Shown one piece after another: positions 8,680 through 16,859 of a stretch of DNA of 64,000 bases (positions are counted from its first letter, which is position 1; each line of letters opens with the position of its first letter). Below the pieces are notes generated by a model. That model made no database searches. It saw nothing but the letters and a program-made list of their open reading frames with translations, and was not told the origin of the DNA. Location of the stretch: contig CAYQKM010000001.1 of NCBI GenBank assembly GCA_964418095.1, positions 81,121-145,120 of the forward strand, given 5' to 3'. The stretch comes from MWBV01 sp964418095. GTDB lineage: Archaea > Nanobdellota > Nanobdellia > Pacearchaeales > GW2011-AR1. A program made the position numbers and the translations under genes.

Positions 8680-9531
8680 ATGATATATTTTCCAGTTATA
8701 GCTGCAGTAATGCTTGCAGGAGGAACTATCCTTCAAAAAACAATTCTTAAAAGAAAAGAAGTTGATGTTAAAAAATATCAGGTATTAGAATTTCTAGCTT
8801 TAGTAATAGTAATGCTTCCACTATTATACCTTTTCTGGAAAGTAGATTCTCAAGCACTACAGTTAAAAAACATTTTAATTTTTACAATAGTGATAGTTTG
8901 TTCAGTTCTAGCAAATTTCTTCTCAATCTATTCAATGAAAGGTGAAAAGATAAGTAATCTTGAACCTGCAAAAATGCTTGAGCCCTTGTTTGTAATTCTC
9001 TTAGCAGTAGTATTTAGTTTTTTCTTTAAAGGAGCATATGAAAGTAATCTTAAAGTTCTGATTGCTTCAATAGTTGCAGGAATAGCAATAGTAATAGCAA
9101 ATGTAAAAAAAGAAAATCTAAGATTTAACAAATATTTTATAGCTGCAACAATAGGAAGTCTTCTCTTTGCGTTTGAAATAATAATCTCAAACCTAATACT
9201 TGAATTTTATTCTCCTCTAACATTTTATTTTATTAGGTGCTTTGGAGTATTAATTTTTAGCTTTATCTTATTCAGACCAAAACTTTCAAAGATAGATAAT
9301 AAATTAAAAATAGACCTATTAATGACAGGAGTAATTTTAGTTTCATATAGAGTAATTGCTTATTATGGTTATCTTAAAATAGGGATTGTTTCAACAACTT
9401 TAATCTTAATGTTTGGGGCAGTTTTAACATATGCATTTGCAAAAATATTTCTCAAAGAAAGAATTAATAAAAGAAATATTATAGCATCAATAATTCTTAT
9501 TGTCTGTATATTATGTGCAAGTTTTACATAA
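8680..9531 (+). CDS. EamA-type drug/metabolite transporter family protein
   Basis: A 283-residue integral membrane protein with about ten hydrophobic segments in two similar halves, the layout of the EamA/DMT superfamily. The loop SNLEPAKMLEPLFVILLAVV after the third or fourth helix resembles the conserved end of the first EamA repeat. In the second half the corresponding text is SYRVIAYYGYLKIGIVSTTLILMF, followed by a terminal KIFLKERINKRN linker and a last helix. Substrate cannot be deduced. A weak Shine-Dalgarno (gagagg) lies 14 nt upstream, and no operon partner is present on this strand. Confidence 0.7.
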   Translation: MIYFPVIAAVMLAGGTILQKTILKRKEVDVKKYQVLEFLALVIVMLPLLYLFWKVDSQALQLKNILIFTIVIVCSVLANFFSIYSMKGEKISNLEPAKMLEPLFVILLAVVFSFFFKGAYESNLKVLIASIVAGIAIVIANVKKENLRFNKYFIAATIGSLLFAFEIIISNLILEFYSPLTFYFIRCFGVLIFSFILFRPKLSKIDNKLKIDLLMTGVILVSYRVIAYYGYLKIGIVSTTLILMFGAVLTYAFAKIFLKERINKRNIIASIILIVCILCASFT

Positions 9532-9558
9532 ACAATTTTATAAAAACATTAAAATAAT

Positions 9559-10683
9559 TTAAGGAATGATTTCAGGTCCAAAATATTTTTCATAATCAAA
9601 ATCCTCTTCAGAGACATATTTTTTTTCAATTAATTCTCTTATTGAGGGTAATCTTTTTTGAATTCCTTCTATTAAATAAATTATACTCTCACAAATTAGT
9701 TTATGCCCTTCTTCAGGCCAAAGTTTAGCATAATTACTATAAAGGCATCTTCCTCCGCAAATATCTAAATAATCACAAGAATCACACGGTTCTAGAACTG
9801 ATATTTCTTTAAGCTTCTCATTAGGAGATTTTAAATCTCCACAATAAAAATTCTTAATTCCACTCATAATAGGACAAGCCACTATCTTGCCATTAGTTAA
9901 GATAGTATAATTTGCATATCCAGAGCCACACTGAAGTTTTGTTTTTTTATTATAGTATAAATTCTCAAACACTCCTAAAAAAGGATATATCTTCAAAACT
10001 TTTTTATTTTTAATCATATACTCAACCCAAAAATCCAAAAGTCTATTAATTGATTTATTATACTCTTTAACAAAAATCTTAAATTGTTTTTTATTAAAAT
10101 CATGCTCATAAAATCCAGCATCAATTTGCCAGTGTATAGAGTCAAATATTTTCTTTTCAATCAGTCCAATTATATGTCCAGCCTGCCCAAAAATATCTGA
10201 AAAAGATAGTGTCATTCTTGCAACAATCTCTCCAGCATACCCTTTTTCTCTTAAATCAATTAAATTTTTTAAAACTAAATTATATGTTCCTAATCCTCGG
10301 TTATAGTCTGTTCTTCTAGAATCTCCATCTATAGAAACTAATATCTTAGATAGTTTCTTAATATATACTAAAGGAATTTCATTAAGCAATTTCCCATTTG
10401 TCTGTAAATAAAAATTCACTTTTTTATTTGATTGCTCAACAGTATCAATTATTTCCCTCATCTTTTGGAAATTAACTAATGGCTCTCCTCCATAAAAAAT
10501 CAACCCGTCTCCATCTTTCAGAAATCTTGCAATTTCTATTCCTTTAACCTCTGAATCATGCGGAATATTATAATCAAACTCAAATTTATCTTTAAGGTTA
10601 TTATCAAACTCATCCATTGATTTTTGATAACAATATCTGCATTTAGAATTACATTTCTCTGTTAAAATTACATGATAATACAT
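9559..10683 (-). CDS. Radical SAM/SPASM enzyme, putative peptide-modifying
   Basis: A 374-residue radical SAM protein. The cluster motif is C11-NSK-C15-RY-C18 near the extreme N-terminus (MYYHVILTEKCNSKCRYCYQ), followed by FYGGEPLVNF, the GGE motif that contacts the SAM amino group. The C-terminal half has the SPASM-type cysteines (QCGSGYANYTILTNGKIVACP, then CDSCDYLDICGGRC), which hold auxiliary Fe-S clusters. From memory this start and layout fit the AF1577-like group (TIGR04084) annotated as putative peptide-modifying enzymes. No precursor peptide gene is recognisable next to it: the neighbours are a transporter on the other strand and the thermosome gene. Confidence 0.8.
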   Translation of the reverse strand: MYYHVILTEKCNSKCRYCYQKSMDEFDNNLKDKFEFDYNIPHDSEVKGIEIARFLKDGDGLIFYGGEPLVNFQKMREIIDTVEQSNKKVNFYLQTNGKLLNEIPLVYIKKLSKILVSIDGDSRRTDYNRGLGTYNLVLKNLIDLREKGYAGEIVARMTLSFSDIFGQAGHIIGLIEKKIFDSIHWQIDAGFYEHDFNKKQFKIFVKEYNKSINRLLDFWVEYMIKNKKVLKIYPFLGVFENLYYNKKTKLQCGSGYANYTILTNGKIVACPIMSGIKNFYCGDLKSPNEKLKEISVLEPCDSCDYLDICGGRCLYSNYAKLWPEEGHKLICESIIYLIEGIQKRLPSIRELIEKKYVSEEDFDYEKYFGPEIIP

Positions 10684-10727
10684 AAAAAAGTTTAGAATGT
10701 ATACTTTTTAAGCATTATTGAGCAAGA

Positions 10728-12350
10728 CTATTCTAACCCTCTCATAAAATCATTTCTCTCATCACCTGTAAAATTCATTCTTCCTTTTTTATCGGGTTTA
10801 GAGGCAATCACATCGTCAATTCTTAAAATCATATTTGCAACTTCTGTTGCAGAATCAATTTCCTGTTTTTTAATATTATAAGGTTCTATAATTCTATGTT
10901 CAAGCACATTCTCAACTTTATTATCAAATAAATTCAACCCTGCATTTCTATCACCTGAGTCGTGTTTTGCTCTTAATTCAGTAATAACATCAATAGGATC
11001 TAACCCTGCATTTTCAGCTAAAGTTATTGGAATAAATTCTAGAGCCTCAGCAAATTCTTCTACTGCTAGCCTCTCTCTTCCTGAAAGAGTTTGTCCAAAT
11101 TGTTTTAATCTTTTTGAAACCTCCATCTCAATTGCACCCCCTCCTGGAACAACTAATCCTGTTTTTAATACACAAGAAACATCTCCTATTCCATCTTCTA
11201 TAGCTCTCTCAATCTCATCCATAACATGCTCACTTCCGCCATGAATAAGAATAGTAACAGCTTTAGGGTTTTTACACCCCTCTATATAAGTGTAAGAATC
11301 CCCTCCTCTCTTAACATTTTTTACAGATTCAGCTGAGCCTAATTCAAGCTGAGTTAAATCATTTAAATTGCTTATTATTTTCGCTCCTGTTGCCTTTGCT
11401 ATTTTCTGCATATCACTTCTTGCTACTCTCCTGCAAACATAAATATTATTTCTTGCTAATAAAAAACTTGCAAAATCATCAACACCTTTTTGACAAAAAA
11501 CAACATTTGCAGTAGACTCTCTAACCAAGTTTACAATCTCTTTTATTGAATTTTCCTCTTGTAATAAAAAGCTCTGCAATTGCTCAGGAGAAGAAATTGA
11601 AACTTCTGTTTTAAGTTCTAATGTTTTAAGTTCTAATGGAATATCAATTAAAGCTATTCTAGCATCTTTAACATGTGAAGGCATATCCAAAGATAGTTTA
11701 CCTTTATCAATAACAATTCCAGAAACAAGCTCACTATCTCCTATACCCTCTCCTCTTGCTTTTTCTATCTTTATATTATCCAAATCAACAAAACCATTTT
11801 CTTCAATCTGTTTTACTGCTCCTACAACAATATCAGATAATTTTTCTTTAGAGTCTTCTGCACCTTTCCCAGTCATTGCAGTCATTGCAACCTGTCTTAA
11901 AATATGTTCATCTCTCGGCTCAACCTGAAGTGCTAAATCTTTTAAGATTCTTTGGGCCTCTTCAGCACCTAATCTATATCCTTTAACAATAATTGTAGGA
12001 TGTATTTTTTTATCTAAAAGCTTTTCAGCATTTTCTAAAAGTTTTCCTGCAATCATAACAGCAGAAGTTGTTCCATCACCAACCTCAGACTCTTGTGTCT
12101 TAGCAATCTCAATCATCATCTTTGCAGCAGGATGCTCAATCTGCATCTCACTTAAAATAGTTGCTCCATCATTAGTAATAATTATATCATTTAAAGGAGA
12201 AACAAGCATCTTATCCATGCCTTTTGGTCCTAAAGTGGTCTTAACTATTTCAGCAACAAGTTTAGCAGCAGTAATATTATTACGCTGAGCATCTCTCCCT
12301 ATAAGTCTCTGTATATCCTCTGGCATCAAAGTGATTGGTTTTTCAGGCAT
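10728..12350 (-). CDS. Thermosome subunit (group II chaperonin)
   Basis: A 540-residue ATP-dependent chaperonin subunit that forms two-ring folding chambers in the archaeal cytoplasm. Visible signatures are VKTTLGPKGMDKMLV, NDGATIL and the GDGTTSAV nucleotide-binding loop in the first equatorial segment, then VVPGGGAIEMEVS and GLNLFDNKV in the second. Length is normal, but the C-terminus ends NDFMRGLE and lacks the Gly/Met-rich tail seen in many thermosomes. It follows a small gene at one nucleotide spacing, so the two are one transcription unit. Confidence 0.96.
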   Translation of the reverse strand: MPEKPITLMPEDIQRLIGRDAQRNNITAAKLVAEIVKTTLGPKGMDKMLVSPLNDIIITNDGATILSEMQIEHPAAKMMIEIAKTQESEVGDGTTSAVMIAGKLLENAEKLLDKKIHPTIIVKGYRLGAEEAQRILKDLALQVEPRDEHILRQVAMTAMTGKGAEDSKEKLSDIVVGAVKQIEENGFVDLDNIKIEKARGEGIGDSELVSGIVIDKGKLSLDMPSHVKDARIALIDIPLELKTLELKTEVSISSPEQLQSFLLQEENSIKEIVNLVRESTANVVFCQKGVDDFASFLLARNNIYVCRRVARSDMQKIAKATGAKIISNLNDLTQLELGSAESVKNVKRGGDSYTYIEGCKNPKAVTILIHGGSEHVMDEIERAIEDGIGDVSCVLKTGLVVPGGGAIEMEVSKRLKQFGQTLSGRERLAVEEFAEALEFIPITLAENAGLDPIDVITELRAKHDSGDRNAGLNLFDNKVENVLEHRIIEPYNIKKQEIDSATEVANMILRIDDVIASKPDKKGRMNFTGDERNDFMRGLE

Positions 12351-12351
12351 T

Positions 12352-12594
12352 TTATTCTATTTCATTTAATTCATTTATAGTATCAAATATCCACTCTTCA
12401 ACCTTATCAGTTAATTCTGCTGTTTTATTTCTATGACTAATCTTTATAACCCCTTCATAATTTTTATCAGTAAAATAAAGAAGTCCATCTTTAGAAAATC
12501 CTTTTCTAAATGCGATTTTATCTACAAACCAATTTATATTTGAGTATGCATCTTCCCCTTCTATGTTTATTTTAGTGTTATATCCAATTGCCAT
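12352..12594 (-). CDS. Hypothetical 80-residue protein upstream of thermosome
   Basis: A small acidic protein beginning MAIGYNTKINIEGEDAYSNI that I do not recognise. A predicted beta-rich centre (GLLYFTDKNYEGVIKISHRNKTAELTD) is followed by an amphipathic C-terminal helix (VEEWIFDTINELNEIE). I place the start at the ATG at 12594; an in-frame ATG four codons earlier is also possible. Its stop codon lies one nucleotide from the thermosome start, so it is very probably cotranscribed with, and perhaps functionally linked to, the chaperonin. Confidence 0.55.
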   Translation of the reverse strand: MAIGYNTKINIEGEDAYSNINWFVDKIAFRKGFSKDGLLYFTDKNYEGVIKISHRNKTAELTDKVEEWIFDTINELNEIE

Positions 12595-12776
12595 AATTAT
12601 ATACATAACTTACAATATTTACAAAAATAATTCTCAAATTGTTTATTTAAGTATTATTGTAATAAAAGTTAATATTCTTCCTTTTAAAGAAATCTACTAT
12701 TTCTAAAGTAGTGAAACCAAACACTATATTTTAGAGTAGTAAAAAATATTTATAAGTACAAAAAACCTCTAAAATT

Positions 12777-13343
12777 ATGTATAAAGTATTAGTCTCTGAT
12801 GTAATGACAAGGGAGCCAATCACTATTAGTCCAAATTCGAGTTTATTAGAATGTGCTAAAAGAATGATACAAAAAAGAATAGGAAGTCTTCTTCTTGTTG
12901 AAAAAAAGAAGCTCATAGGGCTAATCTCAACACAAGATATTCTTTGGGCACTTGTAAAAAAATCCCAAAAAGACTTAGCAAACATTAAGGCTAAAGATAT
13001 TTCTCCAAAAAAGATAGTCACAATAAGGCCAGATAATTCTCTCAGTGAAGCAATAACAAAAATGAAAAGAAGTAAGTTTGAAAGGCTTCCTGTTTTAGAT
13101 AATAATGAACTTGTTGGGTTAATTACTATAAAGGACATTTTAAGTTTCCATCCTGAAATTTATCCTGAATTAGAAGAATTTTCTCAAATAAGAGAAGAGT
13201 CAAGAAAATTAAAATTAATAAAAAAAGCAAAGAAAAAGATAGATACTTATCCTAATGAAGGAATGTGTGAAGAGTGTGGAAATTACGGAAAACTAGAAAG
13301 ACACAAAGGAATGTTAATGTGTGCCTCTTGTAAAGGCATATAA
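12777..13343 (+). CDS. CBS-pair protein with C-terminal zinc ribbon
   Basis: A 188-residue protein with two tandem CBS motifs: VSDVMTREPITISPNSSLLEC to GLISTQDILW at about residues 5-58, and IKAKDISPKKIVTIRPDNSL to GLITIKDIL at about residues 70-122. It ends in a short metal-binding module with two CxxC-type knuckles (CEECGNYGKLERHKGMLMCASC). CBS pairs bind adenosine nucleotides or SAM and regulate partner activity. With a zinc ribbon attached, a DNA- or RNA-binding regulatory role is plausible but not shown. Upstream are a TATA-like sequence and a small hairpin-forming stretch. Confidence 0.8.
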   Translation: MYKVLVSDVMTREPITISPNSSLLECAKRMIQKRIGSLLLVEKKKLIGLISTQDILWALVKKSQKDLANIKAKDISPKKIVTIRPDNSLSEAITKMKRSKFERLPVLDNNELVGLITIKDILSFHPEIYPELEEFSQIREESRKLKLIKKAKKKIDTYPNEGMCEECGNYGKLERHKGMLMCASCKGI

Positions 13344-13399
13344 AACATCTAAAAGAATTTTCAATAAAAAGATAATTAAATTTGTACAAATATTATTTC

Positions 13400-13597
13400 T
13401 CAATAATTGCTTTCAAATGGACCTAAATCAGGAGCGCTTCCTGAATAAGGCAATCCAACATTTACTCCTTTGTCTATTAAATCGCTTCCCTGCACCAAAT
13501 GTCCAAATGTAATATCTGGTAAACTAAAGTCAGGTTTTCTTGGTCTTATTAATTGAGACATGTCTAAACTTACAAAATCAGAATCTCCTTTTCTGCA
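13400..13597 (-). pseudogene. C-terminal remnant of a secreted beta-helix/polysaccharide-lyase-like gene
   Basis: On the minus strand an open stretch of 65 codons ends in TGA at 13400 and is bounded upstream by an in-frame TAA. Its text, including SLDMSQLIRPRKPDFSLPD, then SDLIDKGVNVGLPYSGSAPD and LGPFE, is the characteristic C-terminal end of bacterial and archaeal secreted right-handed beta-helix proteins related to polysaccharide lyases. No signal peptide or helix repeats precede it, so the rest has been lost. The remaining DNA between 13344 and 13799 holds no other gene; it contains the gyrB control region. Confidence 0.65.
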
Positions 13598-13699
13598 TTA
13601 ATAATATAAGAATAACCTATTTAAAAATGTGATTAAAATAGTAAAAAATGCTTTTTAGGAGTTCACAAGAATTTTGCCAATTTTTGTGCTCTTTTTTAT

Positions 13700-13714
13700 T
13701 TTATCGACGATAAA
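13700..13714. promoter_or_regulatory. Perfect palindrome upstream of the gyrB promoter
   Basis: TTTATCG-A-CGATAAA is a perfect inverted repeat with 7-nt arms around a single A. It lies 8-10 nt upstream of the TATA-like element of the gyrase operon. Position and symmetry suggest a binding site for a dimeric regulator that activates or occludes transcription-factor assembly. The function is inferred from sequence only. Confidence 0.4.
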
Positions 13715-13721
13715 TAAGGAG

Positions 13722-13736
13722 AAAGGTTTATAAAAG
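13722..13736 (+). promoter_or_regulatory. BRE/TATA element for the gyrase operon
   Basis: The sequence aaaggtttataaaag combines a purine-rich BRE-like half with a TTTATAAA box. Transcription would start about 25 nt downstream, near 13757, leaving a leader of roughly 40 nt before the gyrB ATG, longer than for most genes in this window. A second TATA-like stretch (gtaaaaatatag) lies closer to the ATG. Confidence 0.45.
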
Positions 13737-13799
13737 TGCTTTTCTTTTTTAAGAAATAATAAAGAAAAAGGATGTAAAAATATAGAAATTTTTTATAGC

Positions 13800-16142
13800 A
13801 TGGTAGAAAATAGAGGATATACTGCTGAAGATATTAAAGTATTGGAAGGATTAGAAGGAGTAAGAAAAAGACCTGCAATGTATATAGGCTCAACAGGAAA
13901 AGAAGGGCTCCACCATTTAGTATATGAGGTAGTAGATAATTCTGTAGATGAAACATTAGCTGGATTTTGCAATAAAATAAAAGTAACAATCAATAAAGAT
14001 GGCTCTGTTACAGTAGAAGATGATGGAAGAGGAATACCTGTAGATTCTCACCCAGTTTATAAAGTCCCTGCAGCTCAAATCGCACTAACAAAACTGCATG
14101 CAGGAGGAAAATTTGATAAAAAATCTTATGCTATTTCAGGCGGATTACATGGAGTAGGTGTTTCATGTGTTAATGCTCTTTCAAAAAAATTAATTCTTGA
14201 AATAAAAAGAGATGGAAAAGTCTATCAACAAGAATACTCAAGAGGAAACCCTACAACAAAAATGAAAGTTATTGGAAATTCTAATGAGACAGGAACAAAA
14301 ATAACTTTTTATCCAGATGAGCAAATTTTCTCAGTAACAGCATTTGATTTTAAAATACTTGAAACAAGATTTAGGGAAATAACATTTCTTAATGCAGGAT
14401 TAAAAATAGAGTTAAAAGATGAAATAAAAGATGTATCTCAAGAATTTGCCTCAAGTGGAGGATTAGTAGATTTTGTAAAGTGGATAAATAAATCTAAAGA
14501 AGTGTTGCACAAACCAATTTATTTTAAAAGAGAAATGAATAATGGAACAGTAGAAATATCTATTCAATACACTTCAGGATATCAAGAAAATATTTTTGGC
14601 TTTGTAAATACAATAAATACTGTTGAAGGGGGAACACACATTTCAGGATTTAAAACAGCTCTTACAAGAGTGATTAATGATTATGCTAAGAAAAAAGACT
14701 TATTAAAAAACGATTCATTTTCGGGAGAGGATGTAAGAGAAGGAATAACTGCGATAGTAAATATTAAATTATCAGAACCTCAATTTGAAGGACAAACAAA
14801 AACAAAACTAGGAAATTCTGAGATAAAGGGTTTTGTAGATTCAACTGTAACTTCTGCTCTAACAGAATTTTTTGAAGAAAATCCTCAAATAGCTAAGAAA
14901 ATAGCAGGAAAATCTCTAGATGCTGCAAAGGCAAGACTTGCAGCAAAAAAAGCTAAAGATTTAGTTAGAAGAAAAAATGCTTTTTCACTTGGAGGATTAC
15001 CTGGAAAACTTGCTGATTGTTCAGACAAGAAATCAGAAGAAACTGAATTGTACATAGTTGAAGGAGAAAGTGCAGGCGGATGTTTTTCTGGAGATACAAA
15101 AATTGCCCTCGCAGATGGCAGAAACATCTCATTTATAGAGCTGATTAAAGAAGCAAATGAGGGAAAACAAAATTTCTGCTATACTATAAAAGAAAATGGG
15201 AATATTGGAATAGAAAGAATAGAAAATCCAAGAATTACAAAAAAAAATACTTCTGTAATTAAGATTACTTTAGATAACAATAATGAAATTATTTGCACTC
15301 CAGATCATAAATTCATGTTGAAAGATGGGAATTATAAAAATGCTAGCCTGTTAACAAAAGAAGATTCAATTATGCCGCTTAACAAAAAGATTTCTAAAAT
15401 AGGAGGGAAGATAACAATTGATGGACACAAAATAAAAAAAATTGAATTACTGGATAACAAGATGGATGTTTATGATATAGAAGTTCCAAATACTCACAAT
15501 TTTGCTCTTGCCTCAGGGGTTTTTGTTCATAATAGCGCTAAAATGGCAAGAAATAAAGAAATACAAGCAATTCTTCCTCTTAGAGGTAAAATATTAAATG
15601 TAGAAAAAGCAAACCCATCTAAAGCTCTCTCAAATGAAGAAATAACAAACATGATTACAGTAATAGGAACAGGAATAGGAGAACAGTTTGACATTTCTAA
15701 GATAAGATACGGAAAAATAGTAATGATGACTGATGCAGATGTGGACGGAGAACATATTAAAACACTTCTTTTAACTTTCTTTTTCAGATTTATGCCTCAA
15801 TTAATAGAAAATGGAAATGTCTATGCTGCAATGCCTCCACTATACAGAATAAGAAAAGGACAAAAAGATGTGTATGTTTATACAAATGAAGAACTTAAAA
15901 AAACAACTGCTGAATTAGGTGTAAATGAAGGAGGAGTTACAAGATTTAAAGGATTAGGTGAAATGAATTCTAATCAGTTATGGGAAACAACAATGAACCC
16001 AAAAACAAGAAAAATAAAAAAAATATATATTGAAGATGCAATTGAAGCAGACAGAGTATTTACTATGCTTATGGGAGATGATGTTCAATCAAGAAAAGAA
16101 TTTATTCAAGAAAATGCACATGAGGCTAAACTAGATATTTAA
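13800..16142 (+). CDS. gyrB: DNA gyrase subunit B containing a mini-intein
   Basis: 780 codons encode GyrB interrupted by a 151-residue intein at Cys428-Asn578; the spliced protein is 629 residues, normal for the family. The GHKL ATPase domain shows VRKRPAMYIGSTGKEGLHH, VEDDGRGIPV and GGLHGVGVSCVNAL. The TOPRIM domain starts ELYIVEGESAGG and continues after the intein with SAKMARNKEIQAILPLRGK and the DADVDGEH metal motif. With GyrA it introduces negative supercoils using ATP. Archaeal gyrase genes are thought to derive from bacteria. It heads an operon with a Nudix hydrolase, a zinc-ribbon protein and gyrA, with 1-2 nt or less between genes. Confidence 0.96.
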   Translation: MVENRGYTAEDIKVLEGLEGVRKRPAMYIGSTGKEGLHHLVYEVVDNSVDETLAGFCNKIKVTINKDGSVTVEDDGRGIPVDSHPVYKVPAAQIALTKLHAGGKFDKKSYAISGGLHGVGVSCVNALSKKLILEIKRDGKVYQQEYSRGNPTTKMKVIGNSNETGTKITFYPDEQIFSVTAFDFKILETRFREITFLNAGLKIELKDEIKDVSQEFASSGGLVDFVKWINKSKEVLHKPIYFKREMNNGTVEISIQYTSGYQENIFGFVNTINTVEGGTHISGFKTALTRVINDYAKKKDLLKNDSFSGEDVREGITAIVNIKLSEPQFEGQTKTKLGNSEIKGFVDSTVTSALTEFFEENPQIAKKIAGKSLDAAKARLAAKKAKDLVRRKNAFSLGGLPGKLADCSDKKSEETELYIVEGESAGGCFSGDTKIALADGRNISFIELIKEANEGKQNFCYTIKENGNIGIERIENPRITKKNTSVIKITLDNNNEIICTPDHKFMLKDGNYKNASLLTKEDSIMPLNKKISKIGGKITIDGHKIKKIELLDNKMDVYDIEVPNTHNFALASGVFVHNSAKMARNKEIQAILPLRGKILNVEKANPSKALSNEEITNMITVIGTGIGEQFDISKIRYGKIVMMTDADVDGEHIKTLLLTFFFRFMPQLIENGNVYAAMPPLYRIRKGQKDVYVYTNEELKKTTAELGVNEGGVTRFKGLGEMNSNQLWETTMNPKTRKIKKIYIEDAIEADRVFTMLMGDDVQSRKEFIQENAHEAKLDI
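15081..15533 (+). other. Mini-intein within gyrB (151 residues)
   Basis: Protein-splicing element inserted between GESAGG and SAKMAR, at the conserved TOPRIM motif. Splicing features visible are: Cys+1 with block A (CFSGDTKIALADG), block B with ICTPDHKFM (the T-x-x-H motif), block F (MDVYDIEVPNTHNFAL), and block G ending VFVHN with the terminal His-Asn. The first downstream extein residue is Ser. There is no LAGLIDADG or HNH region between B and F, so the homing endonuclease is absent and the element should splice but not spread by itself. Confidence 0.93.
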
Positions 16143-16144
16143 AA

Positions 16145-16537
16145 ATGGTAAAAGAAATTGTAGTATGCATAATAGAAAATAACAAAAAAGAATTCCTTCT
16201 CCAAAAGAAAACAATGGATTATAAAAGATATCCTGGAATGTGGAGCTTCTTTGGAGGAGCAGCTAAATCAGAAGATTTACATAAAGAAATTGCAAGAGAA
16301 ATAAAAGAAGAATTAGGAATAAATCTAAAACCCAAATTTTTATTTAGAGAAATAGTAAATTTAGGAGAAGAAAAATCAATTATTTATGTTTTTTTAGGTT
16401 ATCACAATGATTTATCTAAACTAAAAATAGGCGAAGGTGCAGGAATTGCATTCCACTCAAAAGAAGAGTTAAGAAACTTAAAAATGCTCCCTGAAGTAAA
16501 AAAAATATTAAATATTTATTTAAATAAATTTAATTAA
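16145..16537 (+). CDS. Nudix hydrolase
   Basis: A 130-residue Nudix protein. The Nudix box is complete: GGAAKSEDLHKEIAREIKEELGI fits G-x5-E-x7-R-E-U-x-E-E-x-G-U, whose Glu residues bind the catalytic metal. Such enzymes hydrolyse nucleoside diphosphate derivatives such as damaged dNTPs; the precise substrate is not evident. It begins 2 nt after the gyrB stop, within the gyrase operon, an association that could fit nucleotide-pool cleaning but may be only positional. Confidence 0.88.
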   Translation: MVKEIVVCIIENNKKEFLLQKKTMDYKRYPGMWSFFGGAAKSEDLHKEIAREIKEELGINLKPKFLFREIVNLGEEKSIIYVFLGYHNDLSKLKIGEGAGIAFHSKEELRNLKMLPEVKKILNIYLNKFN

Positions 16538-16538
16538 A

Positions 16539-16859
16539 ATGGCAAAAAAAACAAAACTAGCAACACCTGCATGGATCTTAGAAGGATATGACTCTCCTGA
16601 AGATTATGCTAAAGCAAAAGGGAAACCTTCTACAGCTAAGAAACAAGAGAAAACATTCAAGATAAAAATTTGTCCAAAATGCGGAAGCAATAATGTTGCA
16701 ATAAAATTAAGTAATATGGATTTTGAAGAAGAAAGCAATACAGGAAAACAATGGGAATGTAAAAGCTGCAAATGGACAGGAACAGAAATTGAAGAAAAAG
16801 AATTAACTGAAGATGGACTCATGAAGTTCTTAGATGAAATAGGAGAGGATGTTGCTTAA
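16539..16859 (+). CDS. Zinc-ribbon protein in the gyrase operon
   Basis: A 106-residue protein with one TFIIS-like zinc ribbon at about residues 44-82: ICPKCGSNNVAIK, then WECKSCKWTG. The N-terminal 40 residues include TPAWILEGYDSPEDYAKAKG, which looks like a short conserved peptide followed by a basic linker, and the C-terminus is acidic (KELTEDGLMKFLDEIGED). Nucleic-acid binding or transcription-related roles are usual for such ribbons, but no specific family is recognised. Its TAA is immediately followed by the gyrA ATG. Confidence 0.72.
   Translation: MAKKTKLATPAWILEGYDSPEDYAKAKGKPSTAKKQEKTFKIKICPKCGSNNVAIKLSNMDFEEESNTGKQWECKSCKWTGTEIEEKELTEDGLMKFLDEIGEDVA

Noticed and set aside
12693..12710. 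Hairpin ctactatttctaaagtag before the CBS gene as a regulatory element
   Set aside because: Short stem with mismatches in A+T-rich DNA; not distinguishable from chance without comparison.
13321..13512. A 63-codon plus-strand frame overlapping the end of the CBS gene
   Set aside because: The minus strand here carries a clear beta-helix-type protein remnant; the plus frame has no protein-like features and overlaps the CBS gene.
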